Part shown: positions 26,507 to 36,563 of the stretch, piece by piece | Position numbering within the stretch: the stretch's first letter is position 1 | How the letters are laid out: each line of letters begins with the position of its first letter | Source: Deltaproteobacteria bacterium | GTDB taxonomy: Bacteria; Desulfobacterota; Syntrophia; Syntrophales; Smithellaceae | Direction of reading: 5' to 3' | DNA length: 37,889 bases | Assembly (NCBI GenBank): GCA_022711575.1 | Contig: JAKLES010000004.1 | Span: 1-37,889 of the forward strand | Notes under the pieces: generated by a model | Seen by the model: only the letters and a program-made list of their open reading frames with translations | Databases searched by the model: none | What the model was told of the DNA's origin: nothing | Program-made: the position numbers and the translations under genes

Positions 26507-28022
26507 TTTTACCCGTGCTTGCATCTGCGTTTACTTTTTTGTTTAAGACGGCGATTGTCCGGTTTTCAACAGATAGGTACTTTTCGGCCGCCGTCTGAAT
26601 ATCCATTGCCGTCACTTTGTCAATGTGAGAAATGTAGTTGGAAAAATATCGGTAATCACCCAGCAGCAATTCGTAATAAGAAAGAATGGAAGCCAGTTCA
26701 GAATTGGAATCAAGGCTTTTAACGTAATCCATCTTCAATTGATTTTTGGCTTTGGCCAGCTCCAAGTCCGTCACGGGAAGAGTCTTTAATATTTCCAGTT
26801 CCCGAAGAATGGCCGTTTGGAGTTCATCGTTTGTATGTGGATGGCGAGGACGGGCCAGGATCGCAAACAGGTTCGCATACCTTGTAGCCGGCATACCGTT
26901 ATGAGCACTGATGCTTTCCGCGATTTGCATTTGCAACACCAGCCTGGAATACAAACGGCTGGTTCTACCCTTGCTTAAAATCGTTTCCAGCACATCAAGA
27001 ACATAGTCTTCAACGGCAGGTGCGGTCGGCTTGTGATAACCGATGATCATCGACGGATTGGCATCAAACAAAACCTCCACTTTGCGCTCCCCGGTTTGCG
27101 GCGGTTCGGCTGGAATGACGGCAGGTTGCAAATTGCCTTTGGGAATCCGTCCGAAATATTGATTAATCAGCTTTAGCGTGATCGAGGGATTAATGTCTCC
27201 AACGACGGCAATGGTCATATTTTCTGGCGATAGATATTTTTGGTGCATACGCCGAATGGCCGCTTGGCTAATATAGGTTAAATCCTGAGGGTAGCCTATA
27301 ATAGAGACGCCATAAGGATGTACTTTATAGGCCGTGCTCATGAAGGATTCATAAAGTTTACCGTCAGGATTGGTTTCTATGCTCTGCCTTCTTTCTTCCA
27401 GGATGACATCGCGTTCCGTATAGAACTCACGAAAGACGGGGTTAATTAGGCGGTCAGATTCAATACGAGCCCAGAGCTCAATCTTATTGGCGGGTAGATT
27501 CACGTAGTACGTTGTTACATCCTGACCGGTAGATGCGTTCATTTCCAGGCCGCCATTTTCCGTATAGAGCCGGTCAATCTCGTTTGGGATATAATACTTG
27601 CGGTGCTTCTCCTGTAATTTTTTTAAACGCGAGGCAAGATTTTTGATGCGTCTCTGATCGGCTTTATTTTGCTGCATCCGCTCATTATCCAGCGCCTGTC
27701 CGATCTGCTCGATTTGCGTGAGCAGTTTTTTTTCCGCTGCGTAATTTTTCGTACCGATAGACGTTGTGCCTTTAAACATCATGTGTTCCAGAACGTGCGC
27801 GGCGCCGCTTTGTCCCTTAATTTCATCAACTGCTCCGACGCGGTAGCGGATATAGAGCGAAACGGTCGGGCTGAATTTGCGCTCGAGCATCAAAACGGTT
27901 AGACCATTATCCAGCTTGGCTTTAACGACCTTCTTTTCCAGGTCAATCGCCCATAAAGGGGTTGACCAGTAAACAATGATCAACCCGATCAGCAGCAAAC
28001 AAAACCTATTTCGTGTCAACAT
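26496..28022 (-). CDS. M16-family zinc metallopeptidase, catalytic subunit
   Basis: A secreted insulinase-type protease of 508 residues from ATG 28022, starting with a signal peptide (LLLIGLIIVYWSTPLWA). The inverted zinc motif H-x-x-E-H is intact (AHVLEHMMFKGT, His76/Glu79/His80), and the third ligand lies in the TERDVILEERR segment. Between them is a charged, probably coiled-coil insertion of about 50 residues (AEKKLLTQIEQIGQ, then RIKNLASRLKKLQEK). A longer frame from 28115 exists, but its extra 31 residues only re-read the upstream small gene. Signal peptide and partner gene suggest a periplasmic heterodimeric peptide-degrading complex. Substrates are unknown. Confidence 0.93.
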   Translation of the reverse strand: MLTRNRFCLLLIGLIIVYWSTPLWAIDLEKKVVKAKLDNGLTVLMLERKFSPTVSLYIRYRVGAVDEIKGQSGAAHVLEHMMFKGTTSIGTKNYAAEKKLLTQIEQIGQALDNERMQQNKADQRRIKNLASRLKKLQEKHRKYYIPNEIDRLYTENGGLEMNASTGQDVTTYYVNLPANKIELWARIESDRLINPVFREFYTERDVILEERRQSIETNPDGKLYESFMSTAYKVHPYGVSIIGYPQDLTYISQAAIRRMHQKYLSPENMTIAVVGDINPSITLKLINQYFGRIPKGNLQPAVIPAEPPQTGERKVEVLFDANPSMIIGYHKPTAPAVEDYVLDVLETILSKGRTSRLYSRLVLQMQIAESISAHNGMPATRYANLFAILARPRHPHTNDELQTAILRELEILKTLPVTDLELAKAKNQLKMDYVKSLDSNSELASILSYYELLLGDYRYFSNYISHIDKVTAMDIQTAAEKYLSVENRTIAVLNKKVNADASTGKNEK

Positions 28023-28245
28023 GATCCATCTCATCGCTAGGTTTATTCGGGAAAAAGCGGAAAAATACGTAAAGGATGCCAACAACACAAAACAAAATAA
28101 TGAAAGAGGCCGCAAACAAAGTCATGACAAATTCCAGAGGGTTGGCCAATTTAAATGAACCCACCAGGATATCAATGCCGAACACTAAAAAAAACAGCGA
28201 TAACAAAAGAACAATGATATTCTTAATCCGCATCAGAATCGTCAT
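28006..28245 (-). CDS. small two-helix membrane protein, possibly LapA-like (DUF1049)
   Basis: A 79-residue protein with two membrane segments (about 8-29 and 38-62) and a short charged tail (FFPNKPSDEMDHVDTK). The layout and the segment between the helices recall DUF1049/LapA lipopolysaccharide-assembly proteins, but I cannot show a diagnostic motif. Its ATG overlaps the radical SAM stop as ATGA (28242-28245), and its own end overlaps the M16 start by 17 bases, so it is clearly part of one translationally coupled unit. An alternative start is the ATG four codons in. It is not an obvious RiPP precursor: it has two hydrophobic helices and no leader/core pattern. Confidence 0.75.
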   Translation of the reverse strand: MTILMRIKNIIVLLLSLFFLVFGIDILVGSFKLANPLEFVMTLFAASFIILFCVVGILYVFFRFFPNKPSDEMDHVDTK

Positions 28246-29630
28246 GTCATAACCTTTTTATTCTTTGGCAACGTTTTGAGCATCGCTTTGATCTTGCTGT
28301 AAACCTCATAACTGAAATCATCATTGCGACAGCTCAAAAGTGAGTTATTATGATATAGAGGTTCATGCTGAATGTCAAATGGTGAAGCCGTAAGAGCTTC
28401 GGTCCACATTCCTGTGCCGGGAATCGGCGAATATTCGGCAAGCACGGGCTTGGCGCCGCACTTTAAAACAAAATCAATGCTCTGCATGACATCTGCGGTT
28501 TTCTGCCCTGGGATTCCACACAGAAGATACACGCCAATATCGTCTGTTTTGTATCCAGCTTTTTTTAGATGAATGACCGCCTGACGCAATTCTTCATTTT
28601 TAACTTTCCCGCCTGTCTCTTTCTGAAGCTGAAAATCAGCAGTTTCAAAACCAAATCGAATGGTCTTAAAACCGGAGTCGTAAAGAACCTCACTTAATTG
28701 AGAGTCGATTTCTCTTAAATGTAAGCCATTGGGACAGTGAAAACGGCAGACTAACTTCCGTCTTTTAACTTCCTGAAGGAGAGGAATGATCATTTTTTTA
28801 GAAGAGACCAAAAGAGCATCATCATAAAAACTGAAATCGATTACACCGAAATTCTTTCGCCAGTGTTCGATTTCATCCACCACTTTGATTGGATCGCGTC
28901 TGACAAAGTTCTTTTGCAGGATATGCGATGAACAGTAACTACAACGGTACGGACAGCCGAGCGATGTGATAAGCGGAACTTGATCAATTTTGTGAAGTAA
29001 ATCAAATGCCGGGTAGGGCAGGGCGTCCAGATTTTCTCCATCAGGTTCGAAAATAATGTCTTCATCGAAAAGATTTTGAAATATTTCCAGAATTTTCTTT
29101 TCACCCCGGCCGCAAATCACATAATCAGCGCCGGAATTAGTCACGGCGTGATCGTAGCATAGAGAGGCATATTTACCACCCAGCACAACGGGAACTCCCG
29201 GCATCATCTCTTTGATAATTTTAATGGCTTCAAAAACGCCCGGATACCAATACGTCATCATTGAGGAAATCAAAACTATATCCGTCTCTGGATAACGACC
29301 CAGCTCCACACGGAATACCTCCGTATCAATTCCATAGCGGTAATAACTGCGTGGCAGCACTTTGAGGCAGTCCGGTTTGTCGATGACCTGACGGAAAAAC
29401 CGGCCATGGCCATAAATATGGCGCTTAGGCACTTGGCCGCTCTTTTGCTGCATGATCGAAGAATAGGGATCAAGGCAATCAATATAGGAAATTCGATGAT
29501 TGTTGGCACGTAAGACACTGCCAATATATAAGAGTCCCAATGGCTTTAGCCAGAAATCGTAAGCCGCAAAATCATAAATCCAGGGATTGATTAACAGAAT
29601 ATTCTTACGCATCGATGAGGCTTTTACCAT
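28242..29630 (-). CDS. radical SAM protein with B12-binding-like N-terminal domain
   Basis: A 462-residue protein. The N-terminal part (about 8-180) looks like a Rossmann cobalamin-binding domain: ILLINPW, then LGLLYIGSVLRANNHRISYID, VVLGGKYAS and GADYVICGRGE, without the DxHxxG base-off motif, as is usual in this class. The radical SAM core carries the cluster motif C-x3-C-x2-C (Cys226, 230, 233; GCPYRCSYC), followed by FSFYDDALL and FGFETAD. No SPASM-type cysteine cluster is seen at the C-terminus. Relatives methylate or rearrange lipids, tetrapyrroles or peptides; the substrate here is unknown. The ATG at 29630 (or 29612) lacks a clear ribosome site. It heads the unit that continues into the small membrane and M16 genes, and diverges from dtd. 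Confidence 0.88.
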   Translation of the reverse strand: MVKASSMRKNILLINPWIYDFAAYDFWLKPLGLLYIGSVLRANNHRISYIDCLDPYSSIMQQKSGQVPKRHIYGHGRFFRQVIDKPDCLKVLPRSYYRYGIDTEVFRVELGRYPETDIVLISSMMTYWYPGVFEAIKIIKEMMPGVPVVLGGKYASLCYDHAVTNSGADYVICGRGEKKILEIFQNLFDEDIIFEPDGENLDALPYPAFDLLHKIDQVPLITSLGCPYRCSYCSSHILQKNFVRRDPIKVVDEIEHWRKNFGVIDFSFYDDALLVSSKKMIIPLLQEVKRRKLVCRFHCPNGLHLREIDSQLSEVLYDSGFKTIRFGFETADFQLQKETGGKVKNEELRQAVIHLKKAGYKTDDIGVYLLCGIPGQKTADVMQSIDFVLKCGAKPVLAEYSPIPGTGMWTEALTASPFDIQHEPLYHNNSLLSCRNDDFSYEVYSKIKAMLKTLPKNKKVMT

Positions 29631-29718
29631 ACAAGTTGTCTAATTACCAAATGTATCACCATGCATTCCTATAAGCATTTCAATGATATTTAAGTTACAC
29701 ATTTATTCCAGAAAGAAC

Positions 29719-29747
29719 TTGAAGACTCAAGCAATTGTTGCTAGCAT
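29719..29747 (+). promoter_or_regulatory. candidate promoter of dtd and downstream genes
   Basis: TTGAAG (29719-29724), a 17-base spacer and TAGCAT (29742-29747) each match 4/6, in the divergent gap between the radical SAM gene and dtd. No equally good promoter is visible for the opposite direction. Confidence 0.4.
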
Positions 29748-29773
29748 ACCCGAACTTTTGGATAGGATTCTTT

Positions 29774-30223
29774 ATGCGTGCAGTTATTCAGAGAGTTGAC
29801 CGGGCTTGCGTCAGAATAAAATCTCAGTTATTTTCTTCAATAGATCAAGGGGTTTTGGTATTGTTGGGAGTGGAAAAAGACGATGATGAGAAAGACGCGG
29901 ATTATGTTCTGGAAAAAACGATCAACTTACGTGTTTTTGAAGATGAACAGGGCAAAATGAATCTTTCGCTCCTCGATATTGGAGGTCAGATGTTGGTGGT
30001 GTCTCAGTTTACGCTGCTGAGTGACTGTATTAAGGGACGCAGGCCATCATTTGGCCGTGCAGAAGAATTGGTCAAAGCCAATCACCTATATGAATATTTT
30101 GTACAGCAAGCCGCACCCAAAGTGAAAAAACTGGCCACCGGCAAGTTTCAGGAAATGATGCAAATTGAATTGACGAATAACGGTCCCGTAACGATATTAC
30201 TGGACAGCAGGAAAGCTTTTTAA
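29774..30223 (+). CDS. dtd: D-aminoacyl-tRNA deacylase
   Basis: DTD removes D-amino acids (and glycine) mischarged on tRNA, proofreading chirality. From ATG 29774 the 149-residue length is standard. MRAVIQRVDRACV opens the protein, SQFT is at 77-80, and the cross-subunit Gly-cis-Pro motif NNGPVT is at 135-140. The 39 bases from an upstream ATG (29735) would add 13 unconserved residues, so the later start is preferred; TAGGA lies about seven bases before it. A DUF1285 gene follows after seven bases. Confidence 0.96.
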   Translation: MRAVIQRVDRACVRIKSQLFSSIDQGVLVLLGVEKDDDEKDADYVLEKTINLRVFEDEQGKMNLSLLDIGGQMLVVSQFTLLSDCIKGRRPSFGRAEELVKANHLYEYFVQQAAPKVKKLATGKFQEMMQIELTNNGPVTILLDSRKAF

Positions 30224-30230
30224 GTGAAAT

Positions 30231-30686
30231 ATGGAATCAAGTGACATCAAAATAGACAAAGAAGGTATCTGGTATTATCGCGGTGCACACATGTTCCGCA
30301 AAGACATTTTGTGCATTTTATTTGAGAATTTAAAAGTGAATGACTGCGGTCAATACTTCATAGAACTAAACGATGAAATTTGCTATTTGGACGTTGAAGA
30401 TACTGCATTTGTCATTACAGCTGTTTACAAGACGAAAGCCCCTTCCAACGGTCATGAGCTGATTGAGGTTCTTGCAAGCGATGATTGCAGGGAAAAATTG
30501 GATTTGAGCACGTTGGCCGTGGGCCCAAAGAATATAATGTATTGCCGAATTAAAGATGGAAAATTTCCCGCCCGCTTTACGCGAAAAAGCTACTATCAAT
30601 TAGCAGAATTCATCGAGCAGGACGATGAAAACGATGATTTTTATATCGTTTTGAATGAACAAAAATACATGATTGAAAATTCTTAG
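30231..30686 (+). CDS. DUF1285 family protein
   Basis: A 151-residue soluble protein of unknown function. It opens with KIDKEGIWYYRGAHMFRKDI, which matches my memory of the DUF1285 beginning, and continues with YFIELNDEICYLDVEDTAFVI. No signal peptide, membrane helix or catalytic motif is evident; the C-terminus is acidic (EQDDENDDF). It sits between dtd and guaB in the same direction with gaps of 7 and about 25 bases, so it is probably in their operon. The link to DTD or IMP dehydrogenase may be only positional. Confidence 0.78.
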   Translation: MESSDIKIDKEGIWYYRGAHMFRKDILCILFENLKVNDCGQYFIELNDEICYLDVEDTAFVITAVYKTKAPSNGHELIEVLASDDCREKLDLSTLAVGPKNIMYCRIKDGKFPARFTRKSYYQLAEFIEQDDENDDFYIVLNEQKYMIENS

Positions 30687-30690
30687 TTAA

Positions 30691-32172
<1,482 letters not shown>

Positions 32173-35100
32173 TTGAAAATGAAGCACTCGAATTTCGTCC
32201 ATCTCCATGTTCATACGCAATACAGTCTTCTCGACGGTATGATCCGCCTCGATGACCTCTTCAAAAAGGCCAAAGAATTCGCAATGCCGGCTATGGCCAT
32301 CACCGATCATGGCAATATGTTTGGCGCGATTGATTTTTATAAACAGGCTTATGCCAACGGCATCAAGCCGATCATCGGATGTGAACTCTACGTGGCGCCC
32401 AGAAGCCGTTTCGATAAGACAACATCATCCATCGGTGAAGCCACACGTCATTTAGTCGTACTTGTCAGAAATTTACAGGGTTATAAAAACCTGATGAAAT
32501 TGACTTCTGCCGCCCATATCGAGGGTTTTTATTACCGCCCACGTGTAGATAAAGAATTGCTTAAGCAATGTTCCGAAGGCCTCATCGCATCGAGCGCCTG
32601 TCTGCACGGCGAAATCGCTTCCCATATTGTTCGCGGCAATATGGACGAAGCTAGAAAATCCGCCCGCGAATTTCTGGAAATTTTTGGCGAGAACAACTTT
32701 TATCTGGAAATCATGGAAAACGGCATTCCCGAACAGGCGATTGCCAACCAGGGTTTAATTGAACTGAGCAAAGAACTTTCCATTCCACTCATTGCCACCA
32801 ATGACTGTCATTATCTCGATGCCGGCCATGCCGAAGCGCATAATGTTCTTTTGTGTATCCAGACAGGCAAAACCATTGAAGATAAAGACCGGATGTCGAT
32901 GACATCGGATCAATTTTATGTAAAATCCCCGGAGGAAATGCAAGCGCTTTTTGCTGCGACGCCGGAAGCGATCTCGAACACAGTGAGCATTGCCGAGCGA
33001 TGCAATCTGACATTTGAATTCGGCAAATTCTATCTACCGAAATTTGAAGTAAAAAACCCGGAGGAATCTCTTGAAGATTATCTGGATCGTAAAGCAATGG
33101 AAGGTTTGGGAAAGCTTCTGCCGACCATTATGAAATACCAAAAAGAGAACGAGGTTGCTGTTCGGGAAAAATATACCAAGCGCCTTCGCACTGAGCTCGA
33201 AATCATTAAAAAAATGGGATTTGCCGGTTACTTTCTTATCGTTTCTGATTTTATAAAGTACGCCAAACATCATGATGTTCCTGTTGGACCCGGACGTGGT
33301 TCAGCTGCTGGATCTCTAGTGGCCTACGCCATCCGCATTACCGATATTGATCCCCTTCGTTACGGGCTATTTTTTGAAAGATTTCTAAATCCGGATCGTA
33401 TCAGCATGCCGGATATTGATATTGACTTTTGTCAGGAGCGACGTGGTGAAATCATCAAATACGTGACGGATAAATATGGCAAGGATAAAGTCACGCAAAT
33501 TTGCACCTTTGGAAAAATGATGGCCAAAGGCGTGATCCGGGATGTCGGGCGCGCCTTGAACATTACGTACAGCGAAGCGGATCGCATCGCCAAACTGGTT
33601 CCGAATGTTTTGAATATCACGCTCGCCCAGGCTTTTGAAATGGAGCCCCGGTTTGCCGAGGAGCGCAAGAAAAATCCCCAAATTGATAAATTGCTCTCCC
33701 TTTCAGTGGTTCTGGAAGGACTAAACCGCCACTCTTCCGTTCATGCCGCAGGTGTTGTGATTTCGGATGCACCGCTGGTGGAACGTGTGCCGCTATTCGC
33801 TCCCAAAGACGATATCGTCTCCCAATATTCCATGAAGGATATTGAAGCAGTAGGGTTGACCAAGTTTGATTTCCTGGGTCTAAAGACTCTGACAGTGATT
33901 AAAAATGCTCTGAATTTCATCAAGGAATCACATCACATTGATATCGACATCAATAATTTACCGCTTGATGATCAGGAAACGTATAAACTGTTAATGAAAG
34001 GCGAAACCGACGGTGTCTTCCAGTTGGAAAGTTCCGGCATGAAAGACCTTCTGGTCAATTTTAAGCCTGATCACATAGAGGATGTTATAGCTTTAATTGC
34101 CGCTTATCGTCCCGGCCCGATGAAGATGATACCCGATTTCATAGCCCGTAAGCATGGAAAACAGCAAATCACTTATGAACTGTCTCAGCTTGAACCGATC
34201 CTGAAAGAAACTTACGGCATTATACTGTACCAGGAGCAGGTCATGCAAATTGCCAATGTAATTGGCGGTTACACGATGGCCCAGGCCGATACGTTGCGCA
34301 AAGTGATGGGCAAAAAACAAGTTGCGGCAATGGAAAAAGAGAAACCAAAATTTCTCGAAGGTGCGAAAAAGCAGAAAATTAATGAGAACAAGGCAAAAAT
34401 CATCTGGGACCGGATGGAGACCTTTGCTGAATATGGCTTTAATAAATCTCATAGCGCCGCCTATGCGATGATTACCTATCAGACGGCATATCTTAAGGCT
34501 CATTATCCGGTCGCTTTTATGGCTGCGCTTTTGACTAGCGAGAAAGACAATCGCGACAAGATTATCAAGCATATGTCCAACTGTAAGGAAATGGGTATCA
34601 GCATTTTGCCTCCGGATATTAATGAATCACAAAAAGATTTCAGTATCTCCGGCGAGAATATCCGTTTTGGTTTGGCTGCTGTGAAAAATGTTGGCGAGGC
34701 AGCTATAGAATCCATTATTACTATGCGGCAGGAAGCAAATTTTACCTCCTTTATGGATTTTTTGAGTCGTGTGGATCTGCGCAAAGTCAATAGAAGGGTG
34801 ATCGAGAGCTTGATTAAATGTGGTTCTTTTGATGCGCTGGGTAACACACGCAAACAACTCATGGTATGCCTGGACCAAGCCATGGAAGAAGCACAGCGCA
34901 AGCAAAAGGAATTATTAAGCAATCAAGCAAGTATCTTTGATCATTTGGACACCGTGGAAATATCTGAAGCAAATGGCGGATCATCTTTTCAGATTCCCAA
35001 TCTCCCTGAATGGGATCGTAAAGAGCTTCTCTCCATCGAGAAAGAAACCCTTGGTTTTTATATTACGGGTCATCCTTTACATGGTTATGCCGATAAATTA

Positions 35101-35646
35101 AAACTGGTCACTAACGCAAATTCCGCTACTGTGGGCACAAAAAGGGATAAAGAGACGATTACCATTGCCGGAGTCATCAGTTCACTTGCCGAAAGATTGA
35201 CCAGGAAAAAAGATGTGATGTGCAATGTCGTTCTGGAGGATTTACAAGGATCTGTCGGTATTATCTTCTGGGCGGATGTTTATAAGAAGTTTTATGAATT
35301 ACTCCACGCGGATGAACCGGTTGTTATTCAAGGTAACATTGATGTTGGCGACGAGTCGCTCAAAATCATTGCTCAGGATGTGCTTAGTCTTACCAAAGCC
35401 CTGGACAATCCGTATAAACAAGTTCGTTTTATGATTGATACGGATAAAGTATCCCCAGAAGATATTAAAACTCTATACGACACGATAAAGAAATATAACG
35501 GTAAATACGAAGGTTATATTCACATCCTTAATAAAAAAAGTGAAACTATCGTCAGGCTTGGAGACGAGACCAAACTCGACATCTGTGACAGATTGCAGCG
35601 GGAAGCCGACCGAATCCTAGGGGAGGGGAGTACAATATACTGCTGA
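32173..35646 (+). CDS. dnaE: DNA polymerase III alpha subunit
   Basis: DnaE is the replicative DNA polymerase. The 1157 residues contain the N-terminal PHP domain (HLHVHTQYSLLDG at 10-22), the C-family polymerase core with GPGRGSAAGSLVAYA and the catalytic aspartates in PDIDIDF (413-419), the fingers region (QEQVMQIANVIGGYTM), a helix-hairpin-helix region, and a C-terminal OB fold (ITIAGVISSL). This is the DnaE1 type, not PolC or DnaE2. The start is TTG at 32173, immediately after the guaB stop, or ATG at 32179; neither has a strong ribosome site, suggesting coupling to guaB. accA, a common next gene, is absent. Confidence 0.97.
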   Translation: MKMKHSNFVHLHVHTQYSLLDGMIRLDDLFKKAKEFAMPAMAITDHGNMFGAIDFYKQAYANGIKPIIGCELYVAPRSRFDKTTSSIGEATRHLVVLVRNLQGYKNLMKLTSAAHIEGFYYRPRVDKELLKQCSEGLIASSACLHGEIASHIVRGNMDEARKSAREFLEIFGENNFYLEIMENGIPEQAIANQGLIELSKELSIPLIATNDCHYLDAGHAEAHNVLLCIQTGKTIEDKDRMSMTSDQFYVKSPEEMQALFAATPEAISNTVSIAERCNLTFEFGKFYLPKFEVKNPEESLEDYLDRKAMEGLGKLLPTIMKYQKENEVAVREKYTKRLRTELEIIKKMGFAGYFLIVSDFIKYAKHHDVPVGPGRGSAAGSLVAYAIRITDIDPLRYGLFFERFLNPDRISMPDIDIDFCQERRGEIIKYVTDKYGKDKVTQICTFGKMMAKGVIRDVGRALNITYSEADRIAKLVPNVLNITLAQAFEMEPRFAEERKKNPQIDKLLSLSVVLEGLNRHSSVHAAGVVISDAPLVERVPLFAPKDDIVSQYSMKDIEAVGLTKFDFLGLKTLTVIKNALNFIKESHHIDIDINNLPLDDQETYKLLMKGETDGVFQLESSGMKDLLVNFKPDHIEDVIALIAAYRPGPMKMIPDFIARKHGKQQITYELSQLEPILKETYGIILYQEQVMQIANVIGGYTMAQADTLRKVMGKKQVAAMEKEKPKFLEGAKKQKINENKAKIIWDRMETFAEYGFNKSHSAAYAMITYQTAYLKAHYPVAFMAALLTSEKDNRDKIIKHMSNCKEMGISILPPDINESQKDFSISGENIRFGLAAVKNVGEAAIESIITMRQEANFTSFMDFLSRVDLRKVNRRVIESLIKCGSFDALGNTRKQLMVCLDQAMEEAQRKQKELLSNQASIFDHLDTVEISEANGGSSFQIPNLPEWDRKELLSIEKETLGFYITGHPLHGYADKLKLVTNANSATVGTKRDKETITIAGVISSLAERLTRKKDVMCNVVLEDLQGSVGIIFWADVYKKFYELLHADEPVVIQGNIDVGDESLKIIAQDVLSLTKALDNPYKQVRFMIDTDKVSPEDIKTLYDTIKKYNGKYEGYIHILNKKSETIVRLGDETKLDICDRLQREADRILGEGSTIYC

Positions 35647-35681
35647 GAGAAAAAGTTTATAAACAGATAAACACTTCCTCC

Positions 35682-35711
35682 TATTTAAATTTTAAATAAA
35701 AGTTATCCACA
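35682..35711 (+). promoter_or_regulatory. AT-rich palindrome followed by a perfect DnaA-box match
   Basis: TATTTAAA-T-TTTAAATA (35682-35698) is a perfect 17-base inverted repeat. Four bases later TTATCCACA (35703-35711) matches the E. coli DnaA box exactly. Both lie in the 81-base gap after dnaE. A single box is not an origin and could be chance. Confidence 0.35.
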
Positions 35712-35727
35712 GCAAGTTATCTTTAAC

Positions 35728-36447
35728 ATGAAATATGAAGATAGATCATATAGATCGTTAATCAATAAAGATAATCTTATTTCATATAATATTAAAATAT
35801 CTGAAAGCGACCTGTTTATAAGTTCCGATACGGATCTTGCTGTCTTAGCTGAAAAATCGTTAATTCAACATCGTTATTCTTTAGAAACTTACATTAGAAA
35901 TCATCCAGAATTTCAAACATCACTTTTGCCACTTCCAGAAGATCATTTCGCACTGCCGATTGTCAGGTGCATGCTTAGCAAATCAAAAATATGTGGAGTA
36001 GGGCCGATGGCTTCGGTCGCCGGTGCCATAGCTGAATTCGTTGGATATGATCTCCTTGATGCGACAGAAAACCTCATTATAGAAAATGGTGGAGACATAT
36101 TTCTTCGTTCAAAAAATAAACTAAACGTTGCTATTTATGCCGGAGAATCTACTTTAAGTTATAAACTCAATCTTATTGTAAAACCAGAAGATACTCCATT
36201 AGGCATTTGTACATCATCAGCTACAGTCGGCCCGTCCTTAAGTTTTGGAAAAGCCGACGCTGTTTGTGTAATTTCCAAGACTGCCACCTTGGCCGACGCA
36301 GCAGCTACTGCCATTGCTAATCGCGTTAAGAACAAATCAAACATAAAATTTGCGTTGAATTACGGAATGAAAATTCCCGGCGTAAAAGGAATTGTTATCA
36401 TCTGCGGCAATGATATGGGAGCAATAGGAGAGGTGAAGTTTGTTTAA
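35728..36447 (+). CDS. UPF0280 family (ApbE-like) protein
   Basis: A 239-residue protein matching the UPF0280 pattern: opening YEDRSYRSL, middle IVRCMLSKSKICGVGPMASVAGAIAEFVG, then IIENGGDIFLR, and the later CTSSATVGPSLSFGKADAV and LADAAATAIANRV. The fold is related to ApbE flavin transferases, but the biochemical role is not established; it is often found in methanogens and deltaproteobacteria. The 5' part of the gene looks more AT-rich than its neighbours. No Shine-Dalgarno precedes the ATG. It follows dnaE by 81 bases and converges with the cbpA-like gene across a 116-base gap holding only a TCTTATAAGA palindrome. Confidence 0.9.
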   Translation: MKYEDRSYRSLINKDNLISYNIKISESDLFISSDTDLAVLAEKSLIQHRYSLETYIRNHPEFQTSLLPLPEDHFALPIVRCMLSKSKICGVGPMASVAGAIAEFVGYDLLDATENLIIENGGDIFLRSKNKLNVAIYAGESTLSYKLNLIVKPEDTPLGICTSSATVGPSLSFGKADAVCVISKTATLADAAATAIANRVKNKSNIKFALNYGMKIPGVKGIVIICGNDMGAIGEVKFV

Positions 36448-36563
36448 ATAAACAGATCATTGTCAAGGATTTTTATTATTACCCATTTTATGTTTACATA
36501 ACATATCTTATAAGACATAATGTATTAATCAGCAACGGGTAGTGGGGTTTGAAAATTCTTATT

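Noticed and set aside
28023-28115. 31 extra N-terminal residues for the catalytic M16 peptidase
   Set aside because: They re-read the upstream small membrane gene in another frame; the signal peptide fits a start at 28022.
28006-28245. Small gene as a RiPP precursor for the radical SAM enzyme
   Set aside because: Two clear membrane helices and a charged tail fit a LapA-like membrane protein better; no leader/core or cleavage motif is visible.
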